Below, one piece after another: positions 1 to 6,657 of a stretch of DNA of 37,737 bases (the first letter of the stretch is position 1; each line of letters starts with the position of its first letter). The stretch is from a virus. The stretch spans positions 1 through 37,737 of IMG/VR virus record IMGVR_UViG_3300029267_001495; one strand, written 5' to 3'. A program made the position numbers and the translations under genes. The notes under the pieces were generated by a model. That model searched no databases and had not been told where the DNA came from. It was given only the letters and a program-made list of their open reading frames with translations.

Positions 1-1156
1 CGCACGGGTTCGAGGCCCTGATCTTCCCAGCGTTCGGCGTCGGATTCCACTTGTTGATCGTGTCGTGGAACTGGATGCCAGGGTCGCCGCACTCCCAGAC
101 GGCCGACGCGATCTTGCGGAGCAGCTTCTTCGCGTCGAGCTTCGTGGCAACCTCGCCCGACGTGCGGAACCGTGTTGACCACTCATCGCCCTTCTCGGTC
201 GCGCGCATGAAGCCATCGGTTACCCGCACCGTGTTGTTCGCGTTCTGCCCAGAGACGGTCCTGTATGCCTCGCCGTCGATGCCGCCGGAGAACCCGGCAG
301 CAATGAGCGCCTTCGCCTTCCTCTCCTCTTGCACCTTCCAGTCGATGAACCGCTCGACGTCCGGGTGGTCGGCGTCGAGGATTACCATCTTCGCAGCCCG
401 GCGCGTTGCGCCGCCCGATTTGACCGATCCGGCCGCCGTATCGTACGCGCGCAAGAAGCTCATCACGCCCGACGAAGATCCGCCGCTGGAGAGCGGTTCC
501 CCGATCGCGCGCAGGCGGGAGAAATTGGTTCCAGTGCCGCTTCCGTATTTGAAGAGGCGCATCTCGGTCTTGATGCCCTCGGCGATTGACATGAGGTCGT
601 CCTCGACTGAGCGGATGAAGCAGGCCGAAGCCTGAGCGCGCGAGTAACCGTCGGTCGTCTGGACCGCCTCGCCCAGCGATTCGACCCAGGCCCAGTTGCC
701 AGCTGACTCGCCGGTGATGTTGTAGCTCTCGGCCAGTCCGACGTTGAACAGGACCGGCGAGTTGAAGCAGCCGACCTGGTTCACGAGGAGGTGCGCCAGC
801 TCGCGGTAGAAGATGCGGCCGGTCTCCGGTGTGAAGTAGCCCTGGTGCTGCCCGGCCGATGAGAGTGCATCGGCGATCCGGTGCACCACCTGGCGAACCG
901 ATGTCTCGGTCTTCGTCTTGGGCACGCCTCCCTTGCGGAAGTACTTCGAGACGACAATGTCGGTCGCGCGCTGGCTCCAGCTCGCGGGAACCTCCACGTC
1001 CTCCATCTCGAACACGACGGTCCCGTCCGCGTTCTGGATCACAGCTCGGCGACGATCCCACTCGATCCCCTCGAAGGGATCATCGGTCTTGGTGAAGTAG
1101 GGCTTGAGCTGTACGGCAGAAGTCTTATCACCAACAGCACTTACGGGTGACGACAT
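1..1156 (-). CDS. nrdJ: B12-dependent (class II) ribonucleotide reductase, N-terminal part, cut by window edge
   Basis: Reduces ribonucleotides to deoxyribonucleotides using adenosylcobalamin, supplying dNTPs for phage DNA synthesis. I read 385 codons from an ATG at 1156; the frame runs off the window at base 1. Diagnostic NrdJ segments are FNSPVLFNVG (about 131-140), QASACFI with the redox cysteine (about 176-181), LFKYGSGTGTNFSRLR (about 201-216), the SSGVMSFLRAYDTAAGSVKSG stretch (about 228-248), and an ending of ASNPC, where NrdJ proteins continue as SNPCSEY. A GGAG site lies about five bases before the ATG. The catalytic barrel's second half is outside the window. It follows the dNMP kinase gene after a 126-base gap holding a possible promoter, so it may have its own start of transcription. 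Family assignment is secure; whether the gene is intact is unknown. Confidence 0.95.
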   Translation of the reverse strand, partial: MSSPVSAVGDKTSAVQLKPYFTKTDDPFEGIEWDRRRAVIQNADGTVVFEMEDVEVPASWSQRATDIVVSKYFRKGGVPKTKTETSVRQVVHRIADALSSAGQHQGYFTPETGRIFYRELAHLLVNQVGCFNSPVLFNVGLAESYNITGESAGNWAWVESLGEAVQTTDGYSRAQASACFIRSVEDDLMSIAEGIKTEMRLFKYGSGTGTNFSRLRAIGEPLSSGGSSSGVMSFLRAYDTAAGSVKSGGATRRAAKMVILDADHPDVERFIDWKVQEERKAKALIAAGFSGGIDGEAYRTVSGQNANNTVRVTDGFMRATEKGDEWSTRFRTSGEVATKLDAKKLLRKIASAVWECGDPGIQFHDTINKWNPTPNAGKIRASNPC

Positions 1157-1204
1157 ACGGTCTCCATAGTTGGTAGAGGGACCGCCGGATGACCGGCAGG
1201 GCGT

Positions 1205-1210
1205 ATTCTA
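1205..1210 (-). promoter_or_regulatory. Possible -10 box (TAGAAT) upstream of nrdJ
   Basis: The 126-base gap between dNMP kinase and nrdJ holds TAGAAT on the minus strand about 49 bases before the nrdJ ATG. No convincing -35 hexamer stands 17 bases upstream. A short GC stem (GCCGG, loop TCAT, CCGGC) lies between the box and the ribosome binding site, with no T-run after it, so it is not a clear terminator. A weak promoter call only. Confidence 0.3.
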
Positions 1211-1261
1211 CCGAGGTCTTCCGAACATCGCTGCCCGCTCTACGGGGGCACCGGCCGTCCA

Positions 1262-1275
1262 AATCAGCGCTGATT
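1262..1275. repeat. Perfect 14-base palindrome AATCAGCGCTGATT upstream of nrdJ
   Basis: A perfect inverted repeat in the non-coding gap just after the dNMP kinase stop codon. Related cores (GTCAGCGCTGAC) occur at 2208-2221 and 11168-11179, but those are inside coding sequence. It could be an operator for nrdJ. It does not resemble the AT-rich NrdR boxes known from bacteria. Confidence 0.35.
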
Positions 1276-1282
1276 CGCTAAC

Positions 1283-2059
1283 TCAAACGATCTCGATCAG
1301 GTCGTAGCTGACCGGCTCGACGGTATGCTCGTCCTGGTAGCCGCACCCCGGGCACGGCATCATCGGCTGCGCGGCGGTGATCCTCGCCGTCTGCTCCAGT
1401 TCGATCGGCTCGGCCCGTCGCCCGCCCCTCGGGCACCGGATGATCCAGCCCTCCGGGGCCTTCTTCCGGCCGCCCGTCTTGGAGCGGAGCACGGCCAGGT
1501 CGGCGACCTGCTGGACCATCGCCCGTAAGTCCTCCAGAGTTCCATCGTTACGGACGATCACGTCGAACAGGGAGTCCGGGGCGTCGGCGATCTTGTCCTC
1601 GGAGGGGTGGCCACGGACGACGGGGACGCTCTGACGGACCACACGAACTGCCAGGACAAGCCCGTGGAAGCCCAGCGCGGCCCGTACACCAACGATCTCC
1701 TCGTTTGGGTGTCGTCCGTCACTGACGATCGTGCAGCGCTCCTGGGCGGCCCGTGTGCGTTCTACGAGCCGATCCATCCAGACGGTCGGGCCGATCCGCT
1801 CCCGGGCCTCCTGACCCTCGTCCTGCATGAGTTTACGCGGGGTCTGCCCGTAACGTCCGAACTTGGGGTCCTCCTTCACCGACTGCGGCCCATTGAGCAC
1901 GTCCATCGGGATCCCCGTCTTCAGGTGGACGCACACCTTCAGCGGAGCTGCGTAGGCATCCCGCCGCGCGTCCGGGAGCAGCTCGGCTAGCGCATCCGCC
2001 GTCACGTCCTTGCCATGTCCTTTGTTCCCCGCGACGACCACTAGAACCCGTGGACCCAC
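1283..2059 (-). CDS. Deoxynucleoside monophosphate kinase with C-terminal zinc ribbon
   Basis: Probably phosphorylates dNMPs to dNDPs, feeding phage DNA synthesis beside the ribonucleotide reductase. A P-loop GNKGHGKDVTADAL (about 11-24) with GKD in place of GKS/T is normal for the T4 gene 1 family, as is the later SDGRHPNEE motif. About 258 residues. I chose the GTG at 2059 because GGGAGAGAGG lies just upstream and the P-loop follows at once; an earlier in-frame start would add a low-complexity, shadow-like leader. The C-terminus carries CPRG and CPGCGYQDEH, a partial zinc ribbon not usual for the family. The first 227 bases overlap another cysteine-rich frame (1833-2243). Confidence 0.85.
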   Translation of the reverse strand: MGPRVLVVVAGNKGHGKDVTADALAELLPDARRDAYAAPLKVCVHLKTGIPMDVLNGPQSVKEDPKFGRYGQTPRKLMQDEGQEARERIGPTVWMDRLVERTRAAQERCTIVSDGRHPNEEIVGVRAALGFHGLVLAVRVVRQSVPVVRGHPSEDKIADAPDSLFDVIVRNDGTLEDLRAMVQQVADLAVLRSKTGGRKKAPEGWIIRCPRGGRRAEPIELEQTARITAAQPMMPCPGCGYQDEHTVEPVSYDLIEIV

Positions 2060-2243
2060 GTTGCCCTCTCTCCCGGTGCGCTCGGCACCGCTTCGCCGAG
2101 CCCTCCTGCCAGCACTCGATGCTGAGGGGCTCACCTGTGTCGAACTCGTACGTGTTACAGGCGCGCCCGCATCCACACAGGCACGCGATCGTGTTTCCGT
2201 TGCCATCGGTCAGCGCTGACCAGCCGCTCTTCCAGGGGGGCAC
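1833..2243 (-). CDS. Cysteine-rich small protein overlapping the dNMP kinase gene
   Basis: The frame starts with GTG at 2243, sharing one base with the TAG of the preceding gene, the same coupled junction used by the uracil-DNA glycosylase gene. The first 65 or so residues look coding: ALTDGNGNTIACLCGCGRAC, then ECWQEGSAKRC, a likely metal-binding cluster, with GC-rich third positions. After about residue 61 the frame continues to a TAA at 1833, inside the kinase gene, and composition becomes shadow-like (Arg/Gly/Ser rich). Either the two genes truly overlap by 227 bases or the original stop was lost. The function is unknown. No domain is recognised beyond the Cys cluster. Confidence 0.5.
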   Translation of the reverse strand: MPPWKSGWSALTDGNGNTIACLCGCGRACNTYEFDTGEPLSIECWQEGSAKRCRAHRERGQRGSTGSSGRRGEQRTWQGRDGGCASRAAPGRAAGCLRSSAEGVRPPEDGDPDGRAQWAAVGEGGPQVRTLRADPA

Positions 2244-2458
2244 TACGTGCAGCCCCTCACGAGGAAACCGAGCGCGAACCCCAAGACCAGCGCGATGGCG
2301 CCAGCGGTTAGCGCGCACCCCGCAACGTACTCGCTGGTGTGCCGGTGAGAGCGCCGTGGAACAGTCTCCCTCGGTATTGGCCTCCCGGCGCAGCGCGGGC
2401 ACTCTTCGCCCTCAGCCATGATCTCGTGACAGACCGGGCACCACGTAGGCTCGACCAT
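2243..2458 (-). CDS. Small membrane protein with N-terminal zinc ribbon
   Basis: 71 residues. The N-terminus has CPVC and CPRC pairs (residues 7-10 and 20-23), a classic four-cysteine zinc ribbon on the cytoplasmic side. A basic linker follows, then one hydrophobic segment (about 45-68, GCALTAGAIALVLGFALGFL) ending in RGCT. Architecture suggests a C-tail-anchored inner-membrane protein. The start is an ATG with only a weak GTGGG upstream. Its TAG overlaps the GTG of the next gene. Function unknown; a zinc-ribbon plus transmembrane layout is common among small phage and bacterial proteins with no assigned role. Confidence 0.75.
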   Translation of the reverse strand: MVEPTWCPVCHEIMAEGEECPRCAGRPIPRETVPRRSHRHTSEYVAGCALTAGAIALVLGFALGFLVRGCT

Positions 2459-2494
2459 GACCCACGTTCTACCCAGGACGAGCGACGAATCGAG

Positions 2495-3598
2495 CTACGA
2501 ACTGAGAGTCTTCAGTGGTCGGCGCTTGCCTTCGATCGCCAGCTGACGCATCCGCTCTCGCGTCTCGGCCCGCTGTTCCAACTCGCGCTGCCGCTTCGCC
2601 AGCAGCTCGGGCGTCATGTCCTTGCGGGTGACGATCGTGTTGGCAGGCGGGATCGTGTTCGACGGAGGCACGCGGTAGGGATGACGACCACCGGCGATCC
2701 GGCCGCCGATGCCGCCGTACTCCTCGAGCGACTCTGAGAGCTTCTCGCGGGCCGCCACCGTGACGTAGCGGTTCCGGGCGGCCTTCGACAGCTTCTTGTA
2801 GAACCTCTTGGCCGCCTTGAGATCCCGGCGTTCTAGCGCGTCAGCGAGGAGGGCAAGGCGCGCGCGCTCCATCCCCTTGAGCTTCGCAAGCTCCCGACGG
2901 AGCAATTGCGCCGCGCCTTCCTTCCAGTCTCCGCCCACGTGGTAGGGAACATCCAGCGGCGCCGCCCCGCCGGTGAACATGCCCCAGGCGGCCTCGCCGA
3001 GCGACTCCTTCTTGCCCTTGGGCCACAGCTCACCCTTCTTGACCCAGCCCTTGAACTTGCCGTTGCCGTAGAACACCGGCTCGCCGCGCTTCTTCTTGAG
3101 GCCGTCGATCAGCTTGCTGATGGTCACGTCGTCCATCGCCGCGATCTCGTCGGCAGTCGGGCTTCTGAGCTTCTGCTGCTTGGCGAGGTGCTGGGCGTAG
3201 CTGATCTGCGAGCTGGACGCGGCCTTGCCCTCGTCGATCCGCTTGCCTTGCTGACGGCGCTTCTTGCTGGCCGCCTTCTTGCCGTGTCGGCGCGGATGCC
3301 CCCACGTCCCACTGAGCTTCTTGGACGCTGCCGCGCCCCCCTGCTTCGACTCGCTCAGATCCTTCCGCTTGAGCCGCTTGATGAAGCGTGGGACCTTGTC
3401 GCCCGGCGAGAGCCCTAGCACCGCCTTCACACGCGGACAGTCGTACCAGGCGTTCTGGCCACGCTTCTCCCAGGATGGCTTGTTCCGCCACGCGTCCCAC
3501 GCACGAGCGAGCGCCCGCTTCTCATCGGAGGAGAGAGCGGCGAAACCAGCTGCCGCCGTCGCGGCGGCCTCGCCTAGCACCCGCTCGTAGAGGCTCAC
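2495..3598 (-). CDS. Lys-rich probable virion/internal protein with C-terminal RRPLKTL tag
   Basis: 367 residues from a GTG overlapping the upstream stop (GTGA). I do not recognise the full protein. Visible parts: an N-terminal RVLGEA (cut-site-like LGE before A at residue 10), a basic Lys/Arg stretch (about 73-125), a helical segment at about 128-170 (QISYAQHLAKQQKL...ISKLIDGLKKK) that resembles the short DUF3072-type motif, KESLGEA (about 198-203), LSESLEE, and a C-terminal RRPLKTLSS. The last motif is shared with the N-termini of the 95- and 96-residue proteins at 10683 and 20015. Neighbours on both sides carry similar LxE motifs, so a processed head or scaffold role is my inference. Confidence 0.75.
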   Translation of the reverse strand: MSLYERVLGEAAATAAAGFAALSSDEKRALARAWDAWRNKPSWEKRGQNAWYDCPRVKAVLGLSPGDKVPRFIKRLKRKDLSESKQGGAAASKKLSGTWGHPRRHGKKAASKKRRQQGKRIDEGKAASSSQISYAQHLAKQQKLRSPTADEIAAMDDVTISKLIDGLKKKRGEPVFYGNGKFKGWVKKGELWPKGKKESLGEAAWGMFTGGAAPLDVPYHVGGDWKEGAAQLLRRELAKLKGMERARLALLADALERRDLKAAKRFYKKLSKAARNRYVTVAAREKLSESLEEYGGIGGRIAGGRHPYRVPPSNTIPPANTIVTRKDMTPELLAKRQRELEQRAETRERMRQLAIEGKRRPLKTLSS

Positions 3599-4098
3599 TG
3601 CACCACCGAGTATCCGGTCTTGAGGTTGTAGTCGAGCCGACCCTGCGCCTGGAGCTTCTTGAGCGCCTTGGCTGCCGCCCTCACATCGCTGCCGATTGCC
3701 TTGGCGACCTCGCGCAGCTTCGCGCCCTTCTTCTTGCGGAGCAGGTCGATGATCGCGCTCGTCTCGGGAGCGGTCGCCTCCTCGATCGGCTCTTCCTGTT
3801 CCTCGATCGACACCCGAGCTGCCCGCGCGATGTCCTCGAGTCGGGAGACGGCCGCCTGAGCGATCCGGTCGTCACCCTGATCGAGGTCCACGCTGACGGC
3901 CCGCGCGCCGATGACGAGCGCCTCGCCCAGCGTGGCGGGCGTATCGTCGCTCTCCATCCGACTGAGCACGTAGTCCAGTACGGCCGTTGCGGCCTCGTCG
4001 ACCTGCTCCTCGGTGAGTACAGGCGGACCCGGCCCCGGGTCGGGGTCGGCCTCCACGAGGAAGCCAGCGAGATCCTCGGCCACATCCTTCAGGCCCAC
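3595..4098 (-). CDS. Winged-helix-type protein with acidic N-terminal half
   Basis: 167 residues from a GTG at 4098 with GGGAGG five to six bases upstream. The N-terminal half is acidic and carries AGFLVEADPD (a possible LVE/A cleavage site at residue 16) and TLGEAL. The C-terminal 55 residues (SAIIDLLRKKKGAKLREVAK then AAAKALKKLQAQGRL and a YNLKTGYSV wing) look like a winged helix of the kind that reads DNA in transcriptional regulators. It lies between two large structural-type genes, so it may bind packaged DNA or be a regulator. The stop overlaps the next gene's GTG. Function is not assigned. Confidence 0.75.
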   Translation of the reverse strand: MGLKDVAEDLAGFLVEADPDPGPGPPVLTEEQVDEAATAVLDYVLSRMESDDTPATLGEALVIGARAVSVDLDQGDDRIAQAAVSRLEDIARAARVSIEEQEEPIEEATAPETSAIIDLLRKKKGAKLREVAKAIGSDVRAAAKALKKLQAQGRLDYNLKTGYSVVQ

Positions 4099-4114
4099 GG
4101 TAGCCTCCCGCGAG

Positions 4115-4675
4115 CTACGGCCGCTTGTCGCGCTTGATCAGATCGTCCGGGTACTCCATGCCCTCGGCGAAGAGGTCGAGGTCGCGCGCGCTCTTGGGCT
4201 CGCGCCGCTCGGTGCGGACGTCCACCTCCTCGCGGCCATCAGGCGTGTAGCCCGGACCCGACACGCCAGCGGTACTGCGCGTGGCCGCCGCCTTCGCCTC
4301 GGGATCAGCGGGAGTCGACGCAGGCCCGTGCACGCCCTTGCCCGGCCCCTTGTAGGGCTGGCGGAACCTGCTCTTGGACTTCCCGCCCTTCACGGGGATG
4401 TTGGCCTCGAGCTGGGCCAGCCGACGATCCATCCCGGTCAAGGTCGGATCGTCGGTCAGCATGGCCTCGGCGAACTGCACGTCGCTCGCGTCGCCGAACG
4501 ACCCGAAGTCGTCGAGGGCCATGCCCTTCTCGCGCAGCTCGTTGAACGACTCGCCGTACTCGGGGGTGGCACCGCGCGCGTGGGATTCCGCCTGCGGCTC
4601 GGGCTTCGGCTCGGGCTTCGGCGCGGGCTCCTCGTCCTCGCCCCGGAAGCGCCGGATCGCATCACTCAGGTTCAT
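4115..4675 (-). other. Possible internal translation start giving a 186-residue C-terminal product
   Basis: Within the 738-residue frame, an ATG at 4675 is preceded by GGAGG with five bases spacing. The peptide that would start there (MNLSDAIRRFRGEDEE) matches the true N-terminus of the neighbouring 92-residue protein (MTLTEAVRRFREMDEA). This suggests either an internal start making a separate short product or an ancient in-frame fusion of two genes. Confidence 0.4.
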
Positions 4676-6331
4676 GACATCCTCCGTGTCTTCGTACTTC
4701 TTCTTGCGCCTGCCCCGCTTTGCGCGCGGCGGGCGCTTCGTCTGCCAATTCGGGGACGGCATTCCGAACTGACGGGCCTTCGGGTCATCGGCATCCGGCG
4801 GCCCGGTGGTCTCATCAAGCGACTCGTCCACCTCGCCGGGCGTGTCGTCCTTCGGCTGGTCTTCCTTGTTGCGCTCGACCTTGGGCACCGGGTTCAGGTC
4901 GGTCTGGGACTGGCCAGAGACCGTGATTCCGCCCGTGCGCAGCGCGCGTAGACATCCGGCGAGTCGACGGGCGCGCGTAGGCTTGGCGCCCTTGATGACC
5001 TTCTTTCGGATCTCCTTCATGGCGCCGTCGATGTCACCGGCCTCCATCTCGGCCAGGTTCGCCCGGTCCTCCGCGCTCTCCTCCTTGTGCTTGGAGACCG
5101 CTTTGCGGAGGCGATCGTACATGGCCTTCTGCTTCTGGATGCCAAGCGGGCTGTGCTTGATGACCTGGAGAAGCTGACCGGCCTCGAACGCGATGGCCGC
5201 GTGATGCTCCTGTTTGGCCGTCCGCCGAATGAACTGGATCGCGGGCATGTTCCAGTTGCCCTGGTGCTTCCAGGTCTTGTCGATCTCAGCCAGCGCGTCC
5301 TTGTAGGAGACCTGATCCTTCTTGCCCAGGTAGGTGACCTTGGTGACCGCCTCGGCCAGCTCGGCCAGCTCGTCCTCGCGCAACGGCTTGATGTGCCCGC
5401 TCTTGGTGAACTGCTGCCACTGCTTGAGCGAGATGCCGAACTGATTGCTCGGCACGTAGATCGAGAGCGCCTTGCCCTTCTTCTTGCCCTTGGAACCGAG
5501 GCGCGTCATCAGGATGTTCTGCTTGGGCGAGGAGCTGTCCATCCAGACCTCCCACGGCCCGCTGATCACACCGTCGATGCCCTTGACAGTGTACCGCTCG
5601 CCCTTCCTGGGACCGGCGGCCTCGACCAGCTCCTCGTCCTCCTCGAGCTTGAACGGGACGCCCTCGTACTCCGGCTCGCGGGGGTCGCCCGGCCCAGCTG
5701 AGAACGAGACCGACTGGATCATCTCGCAGTCGAGCGCCTCCTCGACGATCGGGTGATCGTCCGAGCGGTGCTCGGCTAACGTCATCGGCTGGGGGAAGTA
5801 GTGGGAGGTCTCGCCCTCCATCAGCGGCCGGGGGCCGGTCGGGGCGTCGTCACCGAACCAGGGGCCGGAGCTGGCGCCGCGATCGAGCCCCAGGAGCATC
5901 CGCTCCTCGGGAGTCAGGTGGTCGTCCACGCCCTCGGTCTTGGGCGCGCGCTTGAGGCCCTTGAGCATCACGGCCATGTCGCCCCAACCGGCGTTGACGT
6001 CCCCGTCCTTGAAGGTGTAGAGGGAGATGCGATGGAGCCGGGCACCCTTCTTCGGCTTCCCCTCCATCGGTAGGAGCGTCACGGACGTCATCCCCGACCG
6101 CTTGCTGTGCGACCGGCGACCGACCTTCCACGGATGGAACTTGCCGTCCATCTTGGGGTGCCGCCCCATGATGCTGGTCATGGCAACGAGGAGCGTCTCC
6201 TTGGGCTTCAGCGAGGCGAAGATCCGATTCCACTCCGCCTGGCTGTCCTCGGTCAGCGGCTCGTTCAGCGAGCAGTCGGCGAACGGACCCGCCATCGCCA
6301 TGTGGAGCAGCTTGTCGATCGAATCGCTCAT
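4115..6331 (-). CDS. Large multidomain protein of unknown function, structural block
   Basis: 738 residues, ATG at 6331. No full-length family recognised. An N-terminal segment (about 83-106, SVTLLPMEGKPKKG then HRISLYTF) resembles residues 19-40 of the 713-residue protein encoded upstream, so the two probably share a domain. The middle has PFKLEEDEELVEAAGP (LVE/A at 237) and a globular region (about 240-460). The tail is charged and disordered: SLDETTG, a KRGRRKKK basic patch, and EPAPKPEPKPEP. MNLSDAIRRFRGEDEE begins at residue 553 and matches the start of the 92-residue protein at 6379. A 47-base gap upstream holds TAAGAT, a possible -10 box. Role in the virion is inferred from context only. 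Confidence 0.75.
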   Translation of the reverse strand: MSDSIDKLLHMAMAGPFADCSLNEPLTEDSQAEWNRIFASLKPKETLLVAMTSIMGRHPKMDGKFHPWKVGRRSHSKRSGMTSVTLLPMEGKPKKGARLHRISLYTFKDGDVNAGWGDMAVMLKGLKRAPKTEGVDDHLTPEERMLLGLDRGASSGPWFGDDAPTGPRPLMEGETSHYFPQPMTLAEHRSDDHPIVEEALDCEMIQSVSFSAGPGDPREPEYEGVPFKLEEDEELVEAAGPRKGERYTVKGIDGVISGPWEVWMDSSSPKQNILMTRLGSKGKKKGKALSIYVPSNQFGISLKQWQQFTKSGHIKPLREDELAELAEAVTKVTYLGKKDQVSYKDALAEIDKTWKHQGNWNMPAIQFIRRTAKQEHHAAIAFEAGQLLQVIKHSPLGIQKQKAMYDRLRKAVSKHKEESAEDRANLAEMEAGDIDGAMKEIRKKVIKGAKPTRARRLAGCLRALRTGGITVSGQSQTDLNPVPKVERNKEDQPKDDTPGEVDESLDETTGPPDADDPKARQFGMPSPNWQTKRPPRAKRGRRKKKYEDTEDVMNLSDAIRRFRGEDEEPAPKPEPKPEPQAESHARGATPEYGESFNELREKGMALDDFGSFGDASDVQFAEAMLTDDPTLTGMDRRLAQLEANIPVKGGKSKSRFRQPYKGPGKGVHGPASTPADPEAKAAATRSTAGVSGPGYTPDGREEVDVRTERREPKSARDLDLFAEGMEYPDDLIKRDKRP

Positions 6332-6378
6332 AGGTGGCCTCGGCTCAACATCTTACCCGCTCTCCAGCTGCGGGTCGA

Positions 6379-6657
6379 TCAACTTGGCGATGGACTCGTC
6401 ACCGAGCTGCGCCGCAGGATCGCGACTCCGCCGACCGGCGCGGGCACCTCCCACTCCTTGTCACGGCACTTGGGGTCGTAGCCCTTGCACTTGCTCCGTC
6501 GCTGGCGCTTCATGCGCCGCTTGCGCTCGCGCTCGATGACTGCCAGCCCGCGACGGCCGTAGAACGGGAGGCCGCCGGTCGTACGTGCGCCGATGTTGGC
6601 CGTGGTCGTGGCCTCATCCATCTCGCGGAACCGCCGGACCGCCTCGGTCAGCGTCAC
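6379..6657 (-). CDS. Small basic protein with LTEAVRRFREMDE N-terminal tag
   Basis: 92 residues from a GTG that overlaps the upstream stop (GTGA). The N-terminus MTLTEAVRRFREMDEATTTA matches an internal segment of the 738-residue protein and the C-terminus of the 503-residue protein (ISAAVAEFRAMED). MDE followed by A at residue 15 looks like a prohead-protease type site. The middle is very basic (IERERKRRMKRQRRSKCKG), with two cysteines (KCKGYDPKC), consistent with nucleic-acid contact. The tail is Ser/Pro rich. No family is recognised. Its position among structural-type genes and the shared tag suggest a packaged or scaffold-associated protein. Confidence 0.7.
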   Translation of the reverse strand: MTLTEAVRRFREMDEATTTANIGARTTGGLPFYGRRGLAVIERERKRRMKRQRRSKCKGYDPKCRDKEWEVPAPVGGVAILRRSSVTSPSPS

